Shown here piece after piece: positions 49,732-58,462 of a stretch of DNA of 64,000 bases. The notes beneath the pieces were generated by a model. The model had not been told where the DNA came from, did no database searches, and saw only the letters and a program-made list of their open reading frames with translations. A program made the position numbers and the translations under genes. The DNA is from Nocardioides szechwanensis (GTDB lineage Bacteria; Actinomycetota; Actinomycetes; Propionibacteriales; Nocardioidaceae): the NCBI RefSeq assembly GCF_900103935.1, contig NZ_FNIC01000001.1, positions 38,197 to 102,196 of the forward strand, in the 5' to 3' direction. Within the stretch, counting starts at the first letter, position 1. The number at the start of each line of letters is the position of its first letter.

Positions 49732-50961
49732 ATGACCAGCACCGGACACCGCACCGATCGGGACCACCCGATCGCCGCTGCGCTGTCCGCGATCGAAGCC
49801 GAGCTCGACCACGTTCAGCACGCCCGCGCCTGGTCGATGAGCGACGACGACACTCGCCGGGCGCTGGTCCGAGCCACCCGCTTGGTCGCGCGACTTGCGG
49901 CGTTGGAGCTGAAGGTCGCTGCGCATGCCGACCGCAACCGTGTCGGCGACGCCTCCGGCGCCACGTCGGCGGGCGTGTGGTGGGCCAACGCGACCCACAT
50001 GACCCAGGCCGAAGCGCATCGCAAGGTCAAGCTCGCCAAGGCGCTCGATCAGCACGAGCCCGTCGGAGAAGCGCTCGCCGGCGGCGATGTGCTTCTCGAC
50101 CAGGCGGCCGTGATCACCCAGGCCTTCGACGCGTTGCCCGATGACGTCGACCCAGACATCAAGTCGCTGGCCCGTGACCACCTCCTTGCGGCGGCGAAGG
50201 ACTACGACGCCAAAGCGCTGCGCATCCAGGGCCGCCGCATCCTCGACGTCGTCGCCCCCGAGGTCGGCGAGGCCGAGGAAGCCAGACAGCTCGCCAAGGA
50301 AGAACGCGAGGCCGAGGCGAAGGCCCGGCTCACGATGCACGACGACGGCCACGGCATGACCTACGGCCGGTTCGCGATCCGCACCGCCGAGGCCGACATG
50401 CTCCGCAAGGCACTCCGCGCGATCGCCGCACCCCACGCCGGCGGCCACGGGTTCGACCCGCACGGGATGGGGCTCGCGTTCATGGACTACATCCGCCGCA
50501 ACCCCGCCGAGAAGCTCCCTACTGCCGGCGGCGTCTCCGCCACCGTCGTCGTGACGATGACCCTCGAGACCCTCATGGGCGGACTCAAAGCGGCTCAGCT
50601 CGACACCGGCATCAGGATCAGCCCCGGCCTCGCGAGGAAGCTCGCCTGCGAAGCCGGGACCATCCCGGTCGTCCTCGGTGGCAAGTCCGAGGTCCTCGAT
50701 GTCGGCCGCCGACGCCGCTTCCACACCAAAGCCCAGCGCATCGCGATGGCCGTACGTGACAAGGGCTGCGTGACTCTCGCCTGTGAGCGTCCCGCCTCCT
50801 GGTGCGAGGCCCACCACCTCACCCAATGGGCCCACGGCGGCCACACCTCCGTTGATGACGGTGCACTCCTCTGCCCAAGACATCACACCCTGGCCCACCA
50901 CCCCGACTACCAGCTCACCCACAACACAAGCGGCAAGGTCAGCTTCACGAGACGCCAATAG
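49732..50961 (+). CDS. DUF222 / 13E12-family HNH endonuclease, complete
   Basis: 409 residues from ATG 49732. The helical DUF222 domain covers ~1-330 (TSAGVWWANATHMTQAEAHRKVKLAKAL, VLLDQAAVITQAFDALPDDVDP), then an HNH domain at ~340-395: CVTLACERPASWCEAHHLTQW, HGGHTSVDDGALLCPRHH, with its Cys and His residues intact. Members are dispersed and multicopy in Nocardioides and mycobacteria. Their action on DNA has not been shown. It marks the left edge of an accessory island between the siderophore operon and the FAH-gltX genes. Confidence 0.88.
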   Translation: MTSTGHRTDRDHPIAAALSAIEAELDHVQHARAWSMSDDDTRRALVRATRLVARLAALELKVAAHADRNRVGDASGATSAGVWWANATHMTQAEAHRKVKLAKALDQHEPVGEALAGGDVLLDQAAVITQAFDALPDDVDPDIKSLARDHLLAAAKDYDAKALRIQGRRILDVVAPEVGEAEEARQLAKEEREAEAKARLTMHDDGHGMTYGRFAIRTAEADMLRKALRAIAAPHAGGHGFDPHGMGLAFMDYIRRNPAEKLPTAGGVSATVVVTMTLETLMGGLKAAQLDTGIRISPGLARKLACEAGTIPVVLGGKSEVLDVGRRRRFHTKAQRIAMAVRDKGCVTLACERPASWCEAHHLTQWAHGGHTSVDDGALLCPRHHTLAHHPDYQLTHNTSGKVSFTRRQ

Positions 50962-51029
50962 CCTTGATGCGTGCCGGGAGGCCTACGTCGCGACTCCTCA
51001 CGATCCGCTGACGTAGCGGCGCGCCTCGT

Positions 51030-51062
51030 CACGAACTCCCGCTGCGCCTCGACGTACGCCGT
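51030..51062. repeat. Direct repeat left of the DUF4041 gene (relic of glycosylase-like 3' end)
   Basis: This 33-base segment matches 52703-52735 at 31 of 33 positions in the same orientation. On the minus strand it reads TAYVEAQREFV, against TAYVEAQRDFV in the glycosylase-like gene, so it is a relic of that gene's 3' end rather than chance similarity. Confidence 0.8.
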
Positions 51063-51077
51063 TGATGTTCGACGGTC

Positions 51078-52541
51078 CTACGCGACGCCGCTCGACTCGT
51101 GTAGTCCCTGCCTGTACTCCAACGCTTCTGGCTCTTCGACGAACGTCATCAACTCACCTGATAGGCGGGCAAGAGCGTCGCGGGCCTCAGCAGGACCCAC
51201 TCGGAAGAACTCCTTGCGGTTGTTGACGCGGTTGACTCGCCGGTCCGCGAACGCCAGGTGCATCTCGCGTTCGATCTTGACCGCGTTCTCGGAGAAGTAG
51301 AGCGCGTGCACGTCGAAGATGAAGGGCACGGAGGCGTCCCCCAGCTCCTTGACTCGGTCCATGGGCTCCAGTCGCCGGGTCATGCCGATCTTCAACACTC
51401 CTTCACCGAAGGACCCGATGTTCGAGATCACGTAGACGTGGCCGGCTGTGAGCGTGCGGGCGCGGAAGTCGACGGCTTCGATCTCCCCCATCACGCCTTG
51501 GAGCTGTACGCGGAGCCTTTCGGCGCCCTCCGCGTCACCCTGAGCTTCGAGTTGGCGAATCGCCTGCTCGAACTGTTGCTGCTCCTTGCGCAACCGTTGG
51601 CGCTCGCGTTCGATCTCCTGCTCAACCTTGCGCTCCTCGCGAAGTCGTTCGCGTTCTTCGCGGTCCCGCTCCTTCTCCTCGGTGACCTTCTCCAAGTAGT
51701 CGGCAGTCAGTTCAAGTTCCCGCAACCTCAATTCGTGGTAGGGAACGGACACTCGGATCGACATTGAGCTGCCGAGGTTGGCGATCGTGTGCGCGACCTT
51801 GGTGAGTCGGTCCTTCGCGGACTGGACCTTGTAGGGCTTGAGACTGCGCACAAGATTGTCGGCTTCAGCGTTGTAGGCACGGAGCATCAGCTTGGAGATG
51901 TCGTTCACCATCTTGCGGCCCTTCACGACCGACCCGTCGACCTGCCACGTGGTCGATGCCGAGATCGCTCCGCCGTCCTTCTTGACCATCGCTTTGATTC
52001 GATCCTGCAGCCGAGACAGTTCCGACTTGTAGGCGACGGAGTCGTCGAGTGGGTGGTGGTAGGCGTAGACGCCGACCTCCTGCAGGATCGCGGCTTCGTT
52101 GGTCTCGACCACACGTTGACGCAGCAGCATGAGCTCGTTCTCGACCCGCTGGCGCTCGACCAGGGCAGCGGATTGCTGCTGGGCGAGGTCTGCATGAGCC
52201 GCGCCGATCTCATTGCTCAGCCGGTCGAGCTCGGCTGACTTCTGAACGACATCCCAAGCTCCGACCCGAACGAGTTCAGCACGCAGGCGCTCGATCTCGG
52301 CGTTCGCCTCATCAAGTGCCTGACCCTTGCCGAAAAGGCGAGGGCGCTGCGGGCGAGACCCATCGCCGGGTGTTGTGGTCGGCTCCGCAACTCGGGGTGG
52401 CGTCCCTGTCGTGCCTTCCGATGGAGGACCCGCAGGCTGGCGCGGTCGAGTGTGCTCGGTCCACTGGTGCCCGTCCCACCACCGGATCATCGATGGATCG
52501 TTCGCGTCGGGGAACCAACCGGCGGGTGTTGGGGATGTCAC
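51078..52541 (-). CDS. DUF2510 / DUF4041 / GIY-YIG (T5orf172-type) protein
   Basis: 487 residues from GTG 52541. Domains in order: a DUF2510 module (~3-35, PAGWFPDANDPSMIRWWDGHQWTEHT); a Pro-rich linker; a DUF4041 helical region (~130-270, with EVGVYAYHHPLDDSVAYKSELSRLQDRIKAMV); a charged coiled coil (~275-360); and a C-terminal GIY-YIG-like nuclease domain of the T5orf172/MUG113 type (~385-470: GHVYVISNIGSFGEGVLKIGMTRRLEP, FIFDVHALYFSENAVKIEREMH). DUF4041 proteins occur in phages and genomic islands. Codon usage is less GC-biased than its neighbours, and it is flanked by 33-base direct repeats, both signs of transfer. Function unknown; mobile or defence-related DNA processing is an inference. 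Confidence 0.85.
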   Translation of the reverse strand: MTSPTPAGWFPDANDPSMIRWWDGHQWTEHTRPRQPAGPPSEGTTGTPPRVAEPTTTPGDGSRPQRPRLFGKGQALDEANAEIERLRAELVRVGAWDVVQKSAELDRLSNEIGAAHADLAQQQSAALVERQRVENELMLLRQRVVETNEAAILQEVGVYAYHHPLDDSVAYKSELSRLQDRIKAMVKKDGGAISASTTWQVDGSVVKGRKMVNDISKLMLRAYNAEADNLVRSLKPYKVQSAKDRLTKVAHTIANLGSSMSIRVSVPYHELRLRELELTADYLEKVTEEKERDREERERLREERKVEQEIERERQRLRKEQQQFEQAIRQLEAQGDAEGAERLRVQLQGVMGEIEAVDFRARTLTAGHVYVISNIGSFGEGVLKIGMTRRLEPMDRVKELGDASVPFIFDVHALYFSENAVKIEREMHLAFADRRVNRVNNRKEFFRVGPAEARDALARLSGELMTFVEEPEALEYRQGLHESSGVA

Positions 52542-52639
52542 TGCGTGCCTCCAACGCTCATGGGACCGAGCAGCTACTACACCATCCAGGACTCCTTTCC
52601 GCGGGTGATCCGAACAGAGGGGAGGGCGGCCCGTCGCGG

Positions 52640-53491
52640 TCAGTACGCGAGCAGCCGCTCGCACTCCTCGACGAGGCGCGTGCGCAGGGGCGGGCCCCTG
52701 CGCACGAAGTCGCGCTGCGCCTCGACGTACGCCGTCTTGCCCTCGGGTGTCTCGATGCGCACGGGCTCGAAGCCGAGGTCCGCGAGGTCGTACGGCGCCG
52801 CGCGCATGTCGAGCTCGCGGATGTCGCGGGCCAGCTCGAAGCAGTCGGCGACGACGTCGGACGAGATCATCGGGGTGAGCCGGAACGCGTGCTTGTAGAG
52901 GTCCATGCCCGCGTGGAGACAGGCCGGCTGCTCGAACGCGGCGCGGTCGTCGCGGCCGGGGGACAGGGTGTTGAGCGGCCGGGCCGGCCCGGTGAAGAAG
53001 CGGAACGCGTCGAAGTGTGAGCACGCCACCTTGTGCGACTCGACGACCGCGTCGGTGCCTGCGCCGCCGAGACGCAGCGGCCAGTCGGCGTGCCGGGTCT
53101 CGTCCTCGCCGAGCCGGTAGACCATCGCCCACTCGTGCAGCCCGAAGCAGCCGAAGTGGGCCGGCCTCGCGGCGGTCGCGCTGAGCAGCGCGTGGATCGA
53201 CTCCACCAGCGGCCGCTGTGACGCGACGTACGCCGCCGAGACGGTGCCGTCTTCGTAGCCCTTGAGCCCGTCGTACTCCGGGGCGTCTGCGAGCCGCACG
53301 CCGTAGCCGGGGTGCCAGCGCCGCAGCTGGGCAGGGCGCTGGGAGTAGTAGGTGAAGAGGAAGTCGTGGACGGGGTGCTTGACCCGCGCCCCGCGGCGCT
53401 CGAGGTGCGGACGCACGAACGTGTCGACGCGCGCCTCGTGAGCGGCCGCGCGGGCGCGCCAGGCTGGCTCGTCGAGCACCTCGATCTCCAC
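52640..53491 (-). CDS. Protein annotated in actinobacteria as 3-methyladenine DNA glycosylase-like
   Basis: 283 residues. A conserved actinobacterial protein with RVDTFVRPHLERRGARVKHPVHDFLFTYYSQRPAQLRRWHPGYGV near its N-terminus (two overlapping motifs, ~20-65), CFGLHEWAMVYR, CSHFDAFRFFTGPARPLN and ACLHAGMDLYKHAFRL. Family members carry the label 3-methyladenine DNA glycosylase in databases, but I see neither an HhH-GPD motif nor the Mpg or Tag fold, so the label is doubtful. The many conserved His, Asp and Glu residues suggest a metal-binding enzyme. Part of its 3' coding sequence is repeated at 51030-51062 beyond the DUF4041 gene. Confidence 0.75.
   Translation of the reverse strand: MEIEVLDEPAWRARAAAHEARVDTFVRPHLERRGARVKHPVHDFLFTYYSQRPAQLRRWHPGYGVRLADAPEYDGLKGYEDGTVSAAYVASQRPLVESIHALLSATAARPAHFGCFGLHEWAMVYRLGEDETRHADWPLRLGGAGTDAVVESHKVACSHFDAFRFFTGPARPLNTLSPGRDDRAAFEQPACLHAGMDLYKHAFRLTPMISSDVVADCFELARDIRELDMRAAPYDLADLGFEPVRIETPEGKTAYVEAQRDFVRRGPPLRTRLVEECERLLAY
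52703..52735. repeat. Direct repeat inside the glycosylase-like gene 3' end
   Basis: Partner of 51030-51062, with 31 of 33 bases identical. It lies in the coding sequence for TAYVEAQRDFV. The pair flanks a 1.64-kb segment containing the DUF4041/GIY-YIG gene. Confidence 0.8.
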
Positions 53492-53535
53492 CCACCAAGG
53501 GTAGGTGCCGCGTAGTCGGCGGATAGGGTCAAGGG

Positions 53536-54345
53536 GTGCGTATCGCGAGGTTCACCACTGGTTCAGAGCCGTCCTACGGCGTCGTCACGGGCGAGGTCGA
53601 CGAGTTCGGCCAGCCGGCCGAGGACAGCGTCATCGTCGCGATCTCCGGCGACCCGCTCTACGTCGGCATCAAGCTGCTCGACCAGGAGCACCGGCTCTCC
53701 GACGTCAAGCTGCTGGCGCCCGTGCTGCCGCGCTCCAAGGTCGTCGGCATCGGCCGCAACTACGCCGCCCACGCCGCCGAGATGGGCAACGACCTGCCCG
53801 ACGAGCCTCTGATGTTCCTCAAGCCCAACACCAGCGTGGTCGGTCCCGGCGACCCGATCTACTACCCGCGCCAGACGCAGAACCTCCACTACGAGGGCGA
53901 GCTCGCCGTCGTGATCGGCCGGATCTGCCGCGACGTACCTCCCGAGCAGGCGACCGACGTCATCCACGGCTACACGATCGCCAACGACGTCACCGCGCGC
54001 GACCTGCAGAAGTCCGACGTGCAGTTCACGCGGGCCAAGGGCTTCGACTCGTTCTGCCCGCTGGGTCCCTGGATCGAGACCGACCTCGACCCCCAGCACT
54101 TCATCGACGGCGTCGCGATCCAGACCCACCTCAACGGTGAGCTGGTCCAGGACGGCACCACCGCCGACATGATCTTCGACATCCCCGCGCTGGTCGCCCA
54201 TGTCTCCAGCGTCATGACGCTGCTGCCCGGCGACGTCATCCTCACCGGCACCCCCGAGGGTGTCGGCCCCATGGAGGTCGGTGACGAGATCGAGATCTCG
54301 GTCGCCGGCCTCGGCACCCTCACCAACAAGGTGGCATTTCGATGA
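53536..54345 (+). CDS. Fumarylacetoacetate hydrolase-family protein
   Basis: 269 residues from GTG 53536. The FAH catalytic fold fills the C-terminal 210 residues: [35 protein letters not shown], the metal-binding Glu pair in [26 protein letters not shown] with its Asp, [11 protein letters not shown], and [13 protein letters not shown]. It is of the HpcE/YcgM-like type that hydrolyses or decarboxylates small oxo-acids. It sits directly before gltX (ATGA overlap), a neighbourhood common in actinobacteria, which suggests cotranscription rather than a shared pathway. Confidence 0.92.
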   Translation: MRIARFTTGSEPSYGVVTGEVDEFGQPAEDSVIVAISGDPLYVGIKLLDQEHRLSDVKLLAPVLPRSKVVGIGRNYAAHAAEMGNDLPDEPLMFLKPNTSVVGPGDPIYYPRQTQNLHYEGELAVVIGRICRDVPPEQATDVIHGYTIANDVTARDLQKSDVQFTRAKGFDSFCPLGPWIETDLDPQHFIDGVAIQTHLNGELVQDGTTADMIFDIPALVAHVSSVMTLLPGDVILTGTPEGVGPMEVGDEIEISVAGLGTLTNKVAFR

Positions 54346-55805
54346 GTGACGTTCGCGTCCGGTTCTGTCCGTCCCCGACCGGCTCGCCGCACGTCGGCCT
54401 GGCCCGTACGGCGCTGTTCAACTGGGCCTTCGCCCGTCATCACGGGGGCACGATCGTCTTCCGCATGGAGGACACCGACAAGGAGCGCAACACCCAGGAG
54501 TCCTACGACGCCATCCTCGAGCTGTGGCGCTGGCTCGGGCTCACGTGGGACGAGGGGATCGAGGTCGGCGGTCCGCACGGCCCCTACAAGCAGAGCGAGC
54601 GCGGCGAGATCTACGCCGACGCACTGGCGCGTCTGCGCGACTCGTCCTTCACCTACGAGTGCTTCTGTACCAACGACGAGGTCGACGCGCGCCGCAAGGC
54701 GTCCGGCTCCAAGATCATGGGCTACGACGGCTTCTGCCGCGAGCTCTCCGCCGACCAGCGGGCCGCGTTCGAGGCCGAGGGGCGTCGGCCGATCGTCCGC
54801 TTCCGGATGCCCGACGGCTCGATCACCTGGACCGACCTGGTCCGCGGCGACATCACCTTCGAGACCGAGAACGTCCCCGACTACGCGCTGTGCCGCGCCA
54901 ACGGCGACCCGCTCTACACGCTGGTCAACCCGGTCGACGACGCCCTCATGGAGATCACGCACGTCCTGCGCGGTGAGGACCTGCTCTCCAGCACGCCCCG
55001 CCAGATCGCCCTCTACGGCGCGCTCGTCGAGCTCGGGATCGCGAAGACGACCCCGCTGTTCGGTCACCTGCCCTACGTCATGGGCCAGGGCAACAAGAAG
55101 CTGTCCAAGCGCGACCCCGAGGCGCACGCGCTGGCCTACCGCGACCAGGGGTTCATCCCCGAGGGCCTGCTCAACTACCTCGCGCTGCTGGGGTGGGCGA
55201 TCTCCGGTGACCGGGACATCTTCACGATGGACGAGATGGTCGAGGCGTTCGACATCGGCGACGTCAACCCCAACCCCGCGCGTTTCGACCTCAAGAAGGC
55301 CGACGCGATCAACGCATCGCACATGCGCCTGCTGTCCGTCGAGGACATCACCCACCGGGCGCTGCCGTTCCTCAAGGCCGCGGGGGTCGTCTCCGACCCG
55401 GTTTCCGACGCCGACGCGAAGTTGCTCGAGCTCGCGATGCCGCTGGTCGCCGAGCGGATCAACAAGCTCACCGAGGCCGTCGACATGCTGGGCTTCCTGT
55501 TCGTCGACGAGGCCGAGTTCGCGCTCGACCCGGCCGACGCCGAGAAGCTGCTGAACGACGACGGCCGCGCTGTCGTCGCCCGGAGCATCCCGCGGCTCGA
55601 GGCCCTCCGGGAGTGGTCGACCGCCGCCATCCAGGAGGCGCTGCAGTCGGAGCTCGTCGACGGGATGGGGCTCAAGCCGCGGGTGGCGTTCGGCCCGATC
55701 CGCGTCGCGATCACCGGCCGCCGGGTGTCGCCGCCGCTGTTCGAGTCGATGGAGCTGCTCGGGCGCGAACGCAGCCTGAGCCGGCTGCAGAGCGCGCTCG
55801 CCTGA
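54342..55805 (+). CDS. gltX: Glutamyl-tRNA synthetase
   Basis: 487 residues. Class I aminoacyl-tRNA synthetase with the HIGH-type motif [22 protein letters not shown] at the N-terminus (shown in two parts in the gene), [10 protein letters not shown], and the KMSKS-type motif NKKLSKRDP near residue 250. The C-terminal helical domain binds the anticodon. In actinobacteria lacking GlnRS the enzyme also charges tRNA-Gln with Glu for later amidation, and here both tRNA-Gln and tRNA-Glu genes lie just downstream. It overlaps the FAH gene by four bases. Confidence 0.96.
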   Translation: MSDVRVRFCPSPTGSPHVGLARTALFNWAFARHHGGTIVFRMEDTDKERNTQESYDAILELWRWLGLTWDEGIEVGGPHGPYKQSERGEIYADALARLRDSSFTYECFCTNDEVDARRKASGSKIMGYDGFCRELSADQRAAFEAEGRRPIVRFRMPDGSITWTDLVRGDITFETENVPDYALCRANGDPLYTLVNPVDDALMEITHVLRGEDLLSSTPRQIALYGALVELGIAKTTPLFGHLPYVMGQGNKKLSKRDPEAHALAYRDQGFIPEGLLNYLALLGWAISGDRDIFTMDEMVEAFDIGDVNPNPARFDLKKADAINASHMRLLSVEDITHRALPFLKAAGVVSDPVSDADAKLLELAMPLVAERINKLTEAVDMLGFLFVDEAEFALDPADAEKLLNDDGRAVVARSIPRLEALREWSTAAIQEALQSELVDGMGLKPRVAFGPIRVAITGRRVSPPLFESMELLGRERSLSRLQSALA

Positions 55806-55806
55806 G

Positions 55807-56769
55807 ATGAGCGACCCCACCCTGCCCGCGCCGGTCGGGCTGCCCTACCACCGGGTGCTGCGCGGCGGGCGCTGGGCGTGGTGGCGCGCGCTGCTGGGTC
55901 TGGCGTCCGTGGTCGGGTTCATCTTCGTCCTCCAGGTCGTCGTCGTGGCCGTCGTCGGTGGCTACCTCGCCACCACCGGGCTCCCGCTGTCGGAGATCGA
56001 GGACCGGCTCTCCGGCAAGGGCGAGGTGATGCCGTCGTACCTCGCCGTGGTCAACCTGGGCTGGGCCACCGCGATCCCCGCGATCTGGATGGTCGTCTGG
56101 ATGGTCCACCGGGTCCGCCCGCGCTGGCTGGCGTCGATCGCCCCGAAGATCCGGTGGCGCTGGTTCGCGGTGTGCCTGGGCCTGTCGATGCTGGCGCTGG
56201 TCGCGACCCTGATCGTCGCGGCGTTCCTCCCGACCGCCGACTCCGACGTGAGCGGCGACCTCAACGACTTCACCAGCCGGACGCGTGACTTCCTGCTCGT
56301 CGTGCTGCTGCTGACGCCGCTCCAGGCCGCGGGGGAGGAGTACGCGTTCCGCGGCTACCTGACCCAGACGGTCGGCGCCTGGTTCCCGGCCGGCCGGGTG
56401 TCCCTGATCGCCGCGGTGGTCGTGCCGTCGGTGCTGTTCGCGCTCGCGCACGGCGCCCAGGACCCGCCGATCTTCGTAGACCGGCTGGCGTTCGGGCTGG
56501 TCGCCGGGACGCTCGTGGTGCTCACCGGAGGCCTCGAGGCGGGCATCGCGATGCACGTGCTCAACAACTTCCTGGCGTTCGGCGTGGCGCTCGCGTACGG
56601 CGACATGACGTCGGCGCTCAACCCCACCGGCGGCACCTGGTGGAGCCTGCCGGTGACACTCACCCAGTCGTTGACCTACCTCGGGCTGGCCCTCTGGGTC
56701 GCACGTCTGATGGGGCTGCGGAGCACCAGCGAGCAGGCCGTTTTGGAACCGCTCCGACCTCGCATGTAA
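55807..56769 (+). CDS. CPBP-family intramembrane metalloprotease
   Basis: 320 residues, starting 1 base after the gltX stop. About eight membrane helices. The CPBP (Abi/CAAX-protease) motif 1 is EEYAFRGYL (two Glu and Arg, about residue 178), followed by VVPSVLFALAHGAQDPP with the His, and later AGIAMHVLNNFLAF with the second His/Asn motif. In bacteria these proteases act on peptides, bacteriocins or membrane anchors; the substrate is unknown. A promoter for the tRNA genes overlaps its stop codon. Confidence 0.9.
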   Translation: MSDPTLPAPVGLPYHRVLRGGRWAWWRALLGLASVVGFIFVLQVVVVAVVGGYLATTGLPLSEIEDRLSGKGEVMPSYLAVVNLGWATAIPAIWMVVWMVHRVRPRWLASIAPKIRWRWFAVCLGLSMLALVATLIVAAFLPTADSDVSGDLNDFTSRTRDFLLVVLLLTPLQAAGEEYAFRGYLTQTVGAWFPAGRVSLIAAVVVPSVLFALAHGAQDPPIFVDRLAFGLVAGTLVVLTGGLEAGIAMHVLNNFLAFGVALAYGDMTSALNPTGGTWWSLPVTLTQSLTYLGLALWVARLMGLRSTSEQAVLEPLRPRM

Positions 56770-56772
56770 GGT
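56743..56772 (+). promoter_or_regulatory. Candidate promoter of tRNA-Gln
   Basis: TTGGAA (56743-56748) and TAAGGT (56767-56772) are 18 bases apart, just upstream of the tRNA gene and overlapping the end of the CPBP gene. A hairpin (56781-56807, GGCTCC/GGAGCC) follows in the presumed precursor RNA. Confidence 0.5.
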
Positions 56773-56825
56773 TTCTCCTCGGCTCCTGGACCGCGGTCAG
56801 GGGAGCCGAACAGCACTAAAACCAT

Positions 56826-56897
56826 TGGGATATGGTGTAATTGGCAACACGACTGGTTCTGGTCCAGTTATTCTAGGTTCGAGTCCTAGTATCCCAG
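56826..56897 (+). tRNA. tRNA-Gln (CTG)
   Basis: A 72-base cloverleaf: acceptor TGGGATA/TATCCCA, D stem GTGT/ACAC, anticodon stem ACTGG/CCAGT with loop TTCTGGT (anticodon CTG), T stem CTAGG/CCTAG with TTCGAGT, and discriminator G. CCA is not encoded. Confidence 0.97.
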
Positions 56898-56900
56898 CGA

Positions 56901-56924
56901 AAACCGAGGTGGAGACCTCGGTTT
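56901..56924 (+). terminator. Hairpin after tRNA-Gln
   Basis: AAACCGAGGT and ACCTCGGTTT form a perfect 10-base stem with a 4-base loop, 3 bases after the tRNA. A second small hairpin follows (CCCCTGCGAGGGG). Confidence 0.75.
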
Positions 56925-57000
56925 GGTCCCCTGCGAGGGGCTTCGCTAGACTCTCGCAGGTTGTCCCAGCAGCACCACTCGCACGACAACAGCGTCACAG

Positions 57001-57073
57001 GCCCCCGTTGTGTAGCGGCCTAGCACGCCGCCCTCTCACGGCGGTAGCGCCGGTTCGAATCCGGTCGGGGGTA
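57001..57073 (+). tRNA. tRNA-Glu (CTC)
   Basis: A 73-base cloverleaf: acceptor GCCCCCG/CGGGGGT, anticodon stem CCGCC/GGCGG with loop CTCTCAC (anticodon CTC), T stem GCCGG/CCGGT-type with TTCGAAT, and discriminator A. CCA is not encoded. Confidence 0.97.
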
Positions 57074-57084
57074 CAGCATGCGAG

Positions 57085-57108
57085 GGGCCCGGTCACCAGA
57101 CCGGGCCC
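57085..57108 (+). terminator. Terminator after tRNA-Glu
   Basis: GGGCCCGGTC and GACCGGGCCC form a perfect 10-base stem with loop ACCA, followed by TTCGT. It also faces the convergent LCP gene, so it may serve both directions. Confidence 0.8.
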
Positions 57109-57146
57109 TTCGTCGCTCTCGTCAGGCTTCCGGCAGCGCCGTAGGC

Positions 57147-58343
57147 CTACGCGCAGAGGCCGGCGGCGAGCCGCTCGGCGGCCTTCGCCTCCGCGTCGGC
57201 GGACTCCTCGGCGGTCGGCGAGCCGTCGCCGGACGGTGCGCCGCTCGTCGTACCGACGGGGTCGTCGGCGCTGAGGCTGTCGCCGCTGAACTCGCGGCCC
57301 AGGCGGCGGTCGTTGCGGATCCGCTCCCACAGGTCGTCGGCCTCGTCGGTCCACACCAGGCGGTTGGGGTCGGGCTCGTACTCCGCGAACGGCACGGTGA
57401 TGAACTTGATGTCGTCGAGGCCGGTGTTCTTGAACTGCAGCGCGAGGTCGACCAGGGACTTCAGGTTGGCGAGCTCCTCGTCGAGCATCAGCGAGCTGGT
57501 CGCCGCGTCGAGGAACGAGTAGACCCGGTCGGGGCGAGAGAGCGTGCCGGCGGAGACGACCTTGTTGATCATCGACGCGATGAACGCCTGCTGGCGCGTC
57601 ATCCGGCCGATGTCGCCGGTGACCGACAGGACATAGCGCTCGCGCACGTAGTTGAGCGCCTGCTGGCCCGACAGCGTCTGCTCGCCGGCGTCGAAGTGGA
57701 TGTTGTGCTCGTCGTCGTCGACGTCCTTGGGGATGCAGACGTCGACGCCGTTGACCGCGTCGACCATGTCCTTGAACCCGTTGAAGTCCACGACGATCTG
57801 GTGGTCGATCCGGATGTCGGTGAGCTTCTCGACCATCTGCACGGTGCACAGGGGACCGCCCAGCGAGAACGCCTCGTTGAACATCGCCAGCTGCTCGGCC
57901 GGGATCTTCTCGCCGTCCGCCATCACGCACTCCGGACGGTCCACCAGCGCGTCGCGCGGCAGGCTCACGCCGTACGCGTCCTCACGGTCCGCGGAGATGT
58001 GCAGCAGGATCGTGGTGTCGGAGCCCTCGCTCCCGGACTCGCCGTCGATCTGGTTGCCCTCGCCGTCGCGGGTGTCGGAGCCCATGATCAGGATGTTGAT
58101 CGGCTGCTTCGGGCCCTCGACCTTCACCTTGTCCGGGCGGTCGACCTCGTCGGGGATGCCCGGGAGCGTCTCGATGTTGCCGTTGAGCTGCTGGTAGCCC
58201 ACGGCCACGCCGACGCCGGTCAGCAGCGCCAGGACCAGGTGGGTCACGAGGATGACGCGCAGGACCATCCGGCGGTGCTTGGGGTGCATCGTCTCGGTCG
58301 CCGGCACATCGGCCGGCGGCATCTGGTCGTCGGCCACGTTCAC
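57147..58343 (-). CDS. LytR-CpsA-Psr (LCP) family protein
   Basis: 398 residues from GTG 58343, though nearby GTG 58337 or ATG 58289 are also possible. A single N-terminal membrane helix (MVLRVILVTHLVLALLTGVGVAV) is followed by an extracytoplasmic LCP domain (~70-330): NILIMGSDTRDGEG, SDTTILLHISADREDAYGVSLPRD, the conserved Arg in NYVRERY, and GRMTRQQAFIASMINK. LCP enzymes transfer lipid-linked glycopolymers to peptidoglycan. The C-terminus is a low-complexity Asp/Ser/Ala tail. It is convergent with tRNA-Glu and divergent from the Ada/AlkA gene. Confidence 0.92.
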   Translation of the reverse strand: MNVADDQMPPADVPATETMHPKHRRMVLRVILVTHLVLALLTGVGVAVGYQQLNGNIETLPGIPDEVDRPDKVKVEGPKQPINILIMGSDTRDGEGNQIDGESGSEGSDTTILLHISADREDAYGVSLPRDALVDRPECVMADGEKIPAEQLAMFNEAFSLGGPLCTVQMVEKLTDIRIDHQIVVDFNGFKDMVDAVNGVDVCIPKDVDDDEHNIHFDAGEQTLSGQQALNYVRERYVLSVTGDIGRMTRQQAFIASMINKVVSAGTLSRPDRVYSFLDAATSSLMLDEELANLKSLVDLALQFKNTGLDDIKFITVPFAEYEPDPNRLVWTDEADDLWERIRNDRRLGREFSGDSLSADDPVGTTSGAPSGDGSPTAEESADAEAKAAERLAAGLCA

Positions 58344-58462
58344 ATCATCACAAACACCTGGTTGGCTCAGGTGACATTCGCGTAAACCCCGGATCGACAG
58401 GCGCACGCCCTCGTGTCCGATTTCCGCCAGTGATGGTCGGTGCGGTGGGACATGATGGACCT

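Noticed and set aside
51078..52541. DUF4041/GIY-YIG gene as part of a prophage
   Set aside because: No integrase, capsid, terminase or lysis gene is nearby; only this single gene lies between the repeats.
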